DNA of 16,097 nucleotides, taken from CAZALT01 sp964485515 (GTDB lineage Bacteria > Actinomycetota > Acidimicrobiia > Acidimicrobiales > Acidimicrobilacustridaceae). Positions 14,005 to 16,097 of this stretch are shown piece after piece. The stretch covers positions 1 to 16,097 of the forward strand of contig CAZALT010000078.1 in NCBI GenBank assembly GCA_964485515.1, in the 5' to 3' direction. Positions within the stretch are counted from its first letter, which is position 1, and every line of letters begins with the position of its first letter. The position numbers and the translations under genes were made by a program. The notes below the pieces were generated by a model that did no database searches, had not been told where the DNA came from, and worked only from the letters and a program-made list of their open reading frames with translations.

Positions 14005-14010
14005 TGGCCG

Positions 14011-14814
14011 GTGCCCAGCTCTGTCACTTCTGTCACTCCCCCGCTCCACACGGAGTGGCTGACCGCGGACGCGTCAGGCCCACCCGTCGTCCTGCTGCAC
14101 GGCTTCACCCAGAACGCGCGTTGCTGGGGCCCGTTCGGCGACGCCCTCGGCCGTCACCACCCGATCCTCGCGGTCGACGCCCCAGGCCACGGCGGGTCCA
14201 ACGCGGTTCACGTCGACCTCCCCACCACCGCCGCTCTGCTCGCCGAATCCATCCATGCCGACGCGGACGGTGCGGCCACCGTCGTCGGGTACTCCATGGG
14301 CGCGAGGATGGGCCTGCACCTCGCACTCCTTCGACCCGATCTCGTCTCGGGTCTCGTCCTCATCGGCGCCACGGCCGGAATCGAGGACGACGTCGACCGG
14401 GCTGCTCGCCGCACCGTCGACGACGGGCTTGCCGACCACCTCCTCGAGGTGGGCCTCGAGGCCTTCCTCGACGAGTGGCTGGCCCAGCCTCTGTTCGCCG
14501 GGCTGGCTCCGGAATCGGCGTGTCGCTCCGAACGGCTCGCCAACGACCCGGCGGGCCTGGCGTCGAGCCTGCGCCTGGCGGGGACCGGCACGCAAGAGCC
14601 GCTGTGGGGTCAGCTCGGCCAGCTCGACATGCCCGTGCTGGTGCTGGCAGGAGCCGAGGACCCCAAATTCACCGCCATCGCCCGGCGCCTCGGCCCGACC
14701 ATCGGACGAAACGCGACCGTCGAGCTCATCGAGCACGCCGGCCACGCCGTCCAGCTCGAACGACCGGAGGCGACGGCGACGGCCATCGAGCGGTGGCTCA
14801 CCGCGAGCACCTGA
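14011..14814 (+). CDS. menH: 2-succinyl-6-hydroxy-2,4-cyclohexadiene-1-carboxylate (SHCHC) synthase, alpha/beta hydrolase
   Basis: This 267-aa alpha/beta hydrolase is read as MenH, which eliminates pyruvate from SEPHCHC to give SHCHC. It has LLHGFTQNARCWGPF (28-42), LAVDAPGHGGS (53-63), the nucleophile elbow GYSMGAR with Ser95, LAGAEDPKF (212-220) with Asp217, and EHAGHAVQLERP (241-252) with His245, a complete triad. The HGFTQN, GYSMGAR and GH..QLERP pattern is that of MenH-like enzymes. It also resembles other small hydrolases, so the function rests partly on being divergent from menD. The GTG at 14011 is chosen because TACGTT lies exactly 6 nt upstream; the open frame extends further back but overlaps menD. 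A 17-bp tandem repeat starts at its stop codon. Confidence 0.85.
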   Translation: MPSSVTSVTPPLHTEWLTADASGPPVVLLHGFTQNARCWGPFGDALGRHHPILAVDAPGHGGSNAVHVDLPTTAALLAESIHADADGAATVVGYSMGARMGLHLALLRPDLVSGLVLIGATAGIEDDVDRAARRTVDDGLADHLLEVGLEAFLDEWLAQPLFAGLAPESACRSERLANDPAGLASSLRLAGTGTQEPLWGQLGQLDMPVLVLAGAEDPKFTAIARRLGPTIGRNATVELIEHAGHAVQLERPEATATAIERWLTAST

Positions 14815-14861
14815 CCTCCATGCCCGCCTGACCTCAATGCGCGCCTGACCTCCATGCGCTT
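14811..14861. repeat. Tandem repeat, 17 bp x 3, starting at the menH stop codon
   Basis: CTGACCTCCATGCCCGC (14811-14827), CTGACCTCAATGCGCGC (14828-14844) and CTGACCTCCATGCGCTT (14845-14861). The TGA in the first unit is the menH stop, and each unit repeats a TGA. The rest of the gap to 14989 has no gene. It holds a weak hairpin, GCCCC (14938-14942) with GGGGC (14949-14953), which could serve convergent transcript ends. Confidence 0.85.
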
Positions 14862-14989
14862 CTTGGCCGCTGGGCCAGGGTGGTGGGAACGCCTGGTCGC
14901 GAGCCGGTGAGATCGCCGCCGTCCATGCGCATCTCCCGCCCCACAGCGGGGGCTGGCCGACACATGAAACGTCGTCGTGCCTAGATGGC

Positions 14990-15520
14990 CTAACCCGGCT
15001 GGAACACCATGTCGATGAGGATCAGGGCGAACAGCAGGTGCAGGATCCCACCGAACATGGCGGCCTTCTTGCCGCGCTCCTCGAGCTCGGCGACCTGCGG
15101 AGGCGGACCGCCGGCCGACGGCGGAGCGGCGGCGAGATCTTCTTGGAGGGCGAGCATGGCCTTGAGGTTCGGGGTGTGGAACCCGATCGAGATCACCAGG
15201 CCGACGATGTAGAGCAGGAACGCGATGGAGATCCAGGTGTCGGAGAACTCGATGTAGGCGGGGTCGGATGTGGCGCCGAAGAGGACGAGGATCAGACCAG
15301 TCGCGCCCGCCGCGTAGATGAACGGCGTCGACAGCACCTTGGAGCCGTTGAACGACACGCGGCTCGTGTGCAACATCACGGCCGGATCGCCCGTGGCCCG
15401 GGCCCGCGACGCCAGCAACGGCCACACGAAGGTGGAGCCGAAGCCCACGATCACGGTCAGGATGTGGATCCACTTGACCAGTTCGTAGAGGAAGTCGTTC
15501 GGGTAGATCGAGGCGAGCAT
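14990..15520 (-). CDS. DUF2269-like integral membrane protein
   Basis: A 176-aa protein with four hydrophobic helices at about 12-36, 62-83, 95-115 and 153-172. It resembles DUF2269 proteins: ELVKWIHILTVIVGFGSTF (13-31) with a histidine in the first helix, VSFNGSKVL, and VGLVISIGFHTPNLKAML (106-123) in and after the third helix. A hydrophilic Pro/Ala/Glu-rich loop (127-150) precedes the last helix. The function of the family is not known to me. The membrane histidines would allow a redox cofactor, but this is speculation. The ATG at 15520 is chosen because GAAGGAA lies 7 nt upstream as ribosome site. A TACGCT about 58 bp upstream could be the -10 box, giving a leader of roughly 50 nt. It converges with menH. 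Confidence 0.8.
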   Translation of the reverse strand: MLASIYPNDFLYELVKWIHILTVIVGFGSTFVWPLLASRARATGDPAVMLHTSRVSFNGSKVLSTPFIYAAGATGLILVLFGATSDPAYIEFSDTWISIAFLLYIVGLVISIGFHTPNLKAMLALQEDLAAAPPSAGGPPPQVAELEERGKKAAMFGGILHLLFALILIDMVFQPG

Positions 15521-15577
15521 GCGGGGATTCCTTCGGTGGCGGCGGGGATCGTCCGGAGACGGAGACGGACGACGTGG

Positions 15578-15583
15578 CAGCGT
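15578..15583 (-). promoter_or_regulatory. Possible -10 box for the DUF2269 gene
   Basis: TACGCT on the minus strand is the same hexamer as used for menG and the lipoprotein hydrolase, but here it is 57 nt before the start codon. It would give a leader of about 50 nt carrying the GAAGGAA ribosome site. Confidence 0.35.
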
Positions 15584-15665
15584 ACTCGTCCGGTGTTGCT
15601 CGGTCGGAGAACGGACACGGATGGACACGAACAGCTCGGCACCGACGGCAGGCCGGAGCGACAAG

Positions 15666-15708
15666 CCGAACGACGAACCCGACCGACGAGCCCGAACGAC
15701 GAACCCGA
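15666..15708. repeat. 17-bp direct repeat
   Basis: CCGAACGACGAACCCGA is present at 15666-15682 and at 15692-15708, a 26-bp period, within a longer run of CGA-rich near-repeats up to about 15715. It lies between two divergent promoters. Function is unknown. Confidence 0.65.
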
Positions 15709-15793
15709 ACGACAGGCCGGACTTGGACGACGAAGCCCGTCCACCAGACGGTTAAGCCACGCTTCATGACACCTCGGTCGTTCACCATGTGGT

Positions 15794-15799
15794 TAACGT
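15794..15799 (+). promoter_or_regulatory. Possible -10 box for the sulfatase gene
   Basis: TAACGT lies about 54 nt before the ATG, giving a leader of about 48 nt with a hairpin and an AGGAG ribosome site (15839-15843, 10 nt spacing). No -35 at normal spacing was found. Confidence 0.35.
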
Positions 15800-15853
15800 G
15801 CGCGTTCCCCACCGGCCCCCGGTGTGGTCCAGCCCGCCAGGAGATGACACCAG

Positions 15854-16097
15854 ATGTCCGAAGGAAACGATCCGTCCCGCCGCCGCTTCATCCAGGGAGG
15901 CGCCGCCGGAGTCGTCGGCCTCGGACTCGGCCTCGGCACCGCCAAGGCCGTCGGCGCGCAGGATGCCACCGGGGTCGGAGTCGACGCCGAGGCCGCGGCT
16001 GTCGCTCCCCGCCCGTCGAACCAGCCCTCGCTCGACTCCCGCCCGAACATCTTGGTGCTGATGTGCGACGAGCTGCGCTACCCGCCGGTCTACGAGG
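15854..16097 (+). CDS. Tat-exported sulfatase-like hydrolase, N-terminal part (cut by window end)
   Basis: Only 81 codons are present. The N-terminus SRRRFIQGGAAGVVGLGLGLG (residues 8-28) is a twin-arginine signal: RRRF, then a Gly-rich hydrophobic stretch, ending near AVGA (34-37). After a linker, RPNILVLMCDELRYPPVYE begins the alkaline-phosphatase-like fold of the sulfatase family, with the metal-binding Asp in MCDE where many have MxDD. Export in folded form fits a metalloenzyme acting outside the membrane. The CxPSR formylglycine motif lies beyond the window, so sulfatase cannot be separated from a phosphodiesterase or phosphoglycerol transferase relative. The ATG at 15854 has AGGAG 10 nt upstream. 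This gene and the DUF2269 gene are the two here with a clear leader and ribosome site, unlike the leaderless majority. Confidence 0.82.
   Translation, partial: MSEGNDPSRRRFIQGGAAGVVGLGLGLGTAKAVGAQDATGVGVDAEAAAVAPRPSNQPSLDSRPNILVLMCDELRYPPVYE

Larger units (their letters stand above)
15521..15853. other. Divergent intergenic region between DUF2269 gene and sulfatase
   Basis: The 333-bp gap contains the minus promoter and leader of the DUF2269 gene, a repeat-bearing middle part, and the plus promoter and leader of the sulfatase. GGTTAA occurs twice, at 15750-15755 and 15791-15796 (41-bp spacing), the second overlapping the sulfatase -10 box, so a regulator site is possible. CACCGG/CCGGTG (15810-15815 with 15819-15824) forms a hairpin at the start of the expected sulfatase leader. 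No ORF with a credible start was found. Confidence 0.5.

Noticed and set aside
12162..14010. Very long open frame antisense to menD, and similar long antisense frames over hisC and hisD (for example 1308-2858)
   Set aside because: These are by-products of G+C-rich codon use. Their translations are Arg/Gly/Asp/Val-rich without domain motifs, while the opposite strand encodes clear enzymes.

Overview
The window is about 16 kb of G+C-rich bacterial DNA with strong third-position G/C bias. It reads as ordinary chromosome of an actinobacterium. A mycothiol synthase (mshD), menaquinone genes, several GTG starts and many apparently leaderless promoters with a TAnnnT -10 box all fit that. Protein style is compatible with a deep lineage such as Acidimicrobiia, but that placement is inference. 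No rRNA, tRNA, CRISPR array, transposase or phage gene was seen.

Layout. Positions 1-2582 (minus) carry a histidine operon, hisD-hisC-hisB, with hisB cut by the window edge. A 63-aa minus-strand ORF of unknown function (2655-2846) lies just upstream. Positions 2847-3466 are a 620-bp gap. It holds a minus-strand intrinsic terminator with a stable tetraloop, many complementary segments, and an A+T-rich patch (about 49% G+C by hand count) with adjacent palindromes. This is the best candidate here for something undescribed: a structured non-coding RNA or a leader. Positions 3467-5343 (plus) carry mshD and rlmN. Positions 5344-6210 (minus) carry a sugar-nucleotide-type nucleotidyltransferase whose stop abuts that of rlmN. 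Positions 6230-8724 (plus) carry a four-helix membrane protein, a MaoC/HtdZ-like hydratase and a secreted lipoprotein alpha/beta hydrolase. Positions 8807-9961 (minus) carry a site-2-type M50 protease. Positions 10120-14814 hold a menaquinone cluster: menG(ubiE)-menF (plus, overlapping), menD (minus) and menH (plus, divergent from menD). Positions 14990-15520 (minus) carry a DUF2269-like membrane protein. From 15854 (plus) begins a Tat-exported sulfatase-like protein, cut by the window end.

How the genes work together. HisB, HisC and HisD supply late steps of histidine synthesis. MenF makes isochorismate, MenD adds the succinyl-semialdehyde unit, MenH eliminates pyruvate, and MenG methylates demethylmenaquinone; menA, B, C and E are not in this window. 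The divergent menD and menH promoters appear to share two bases of their -10 boxes, which would tie together the genes for two consecutive steps. Eight genes have a TAnnnT-like hexamer exactly 6 nt before the start codon, the geometry expected for leaderless mRNA. The DUF2269 gene and the sulfatase instead have a leader with a Shine-Dalgarno sequence.
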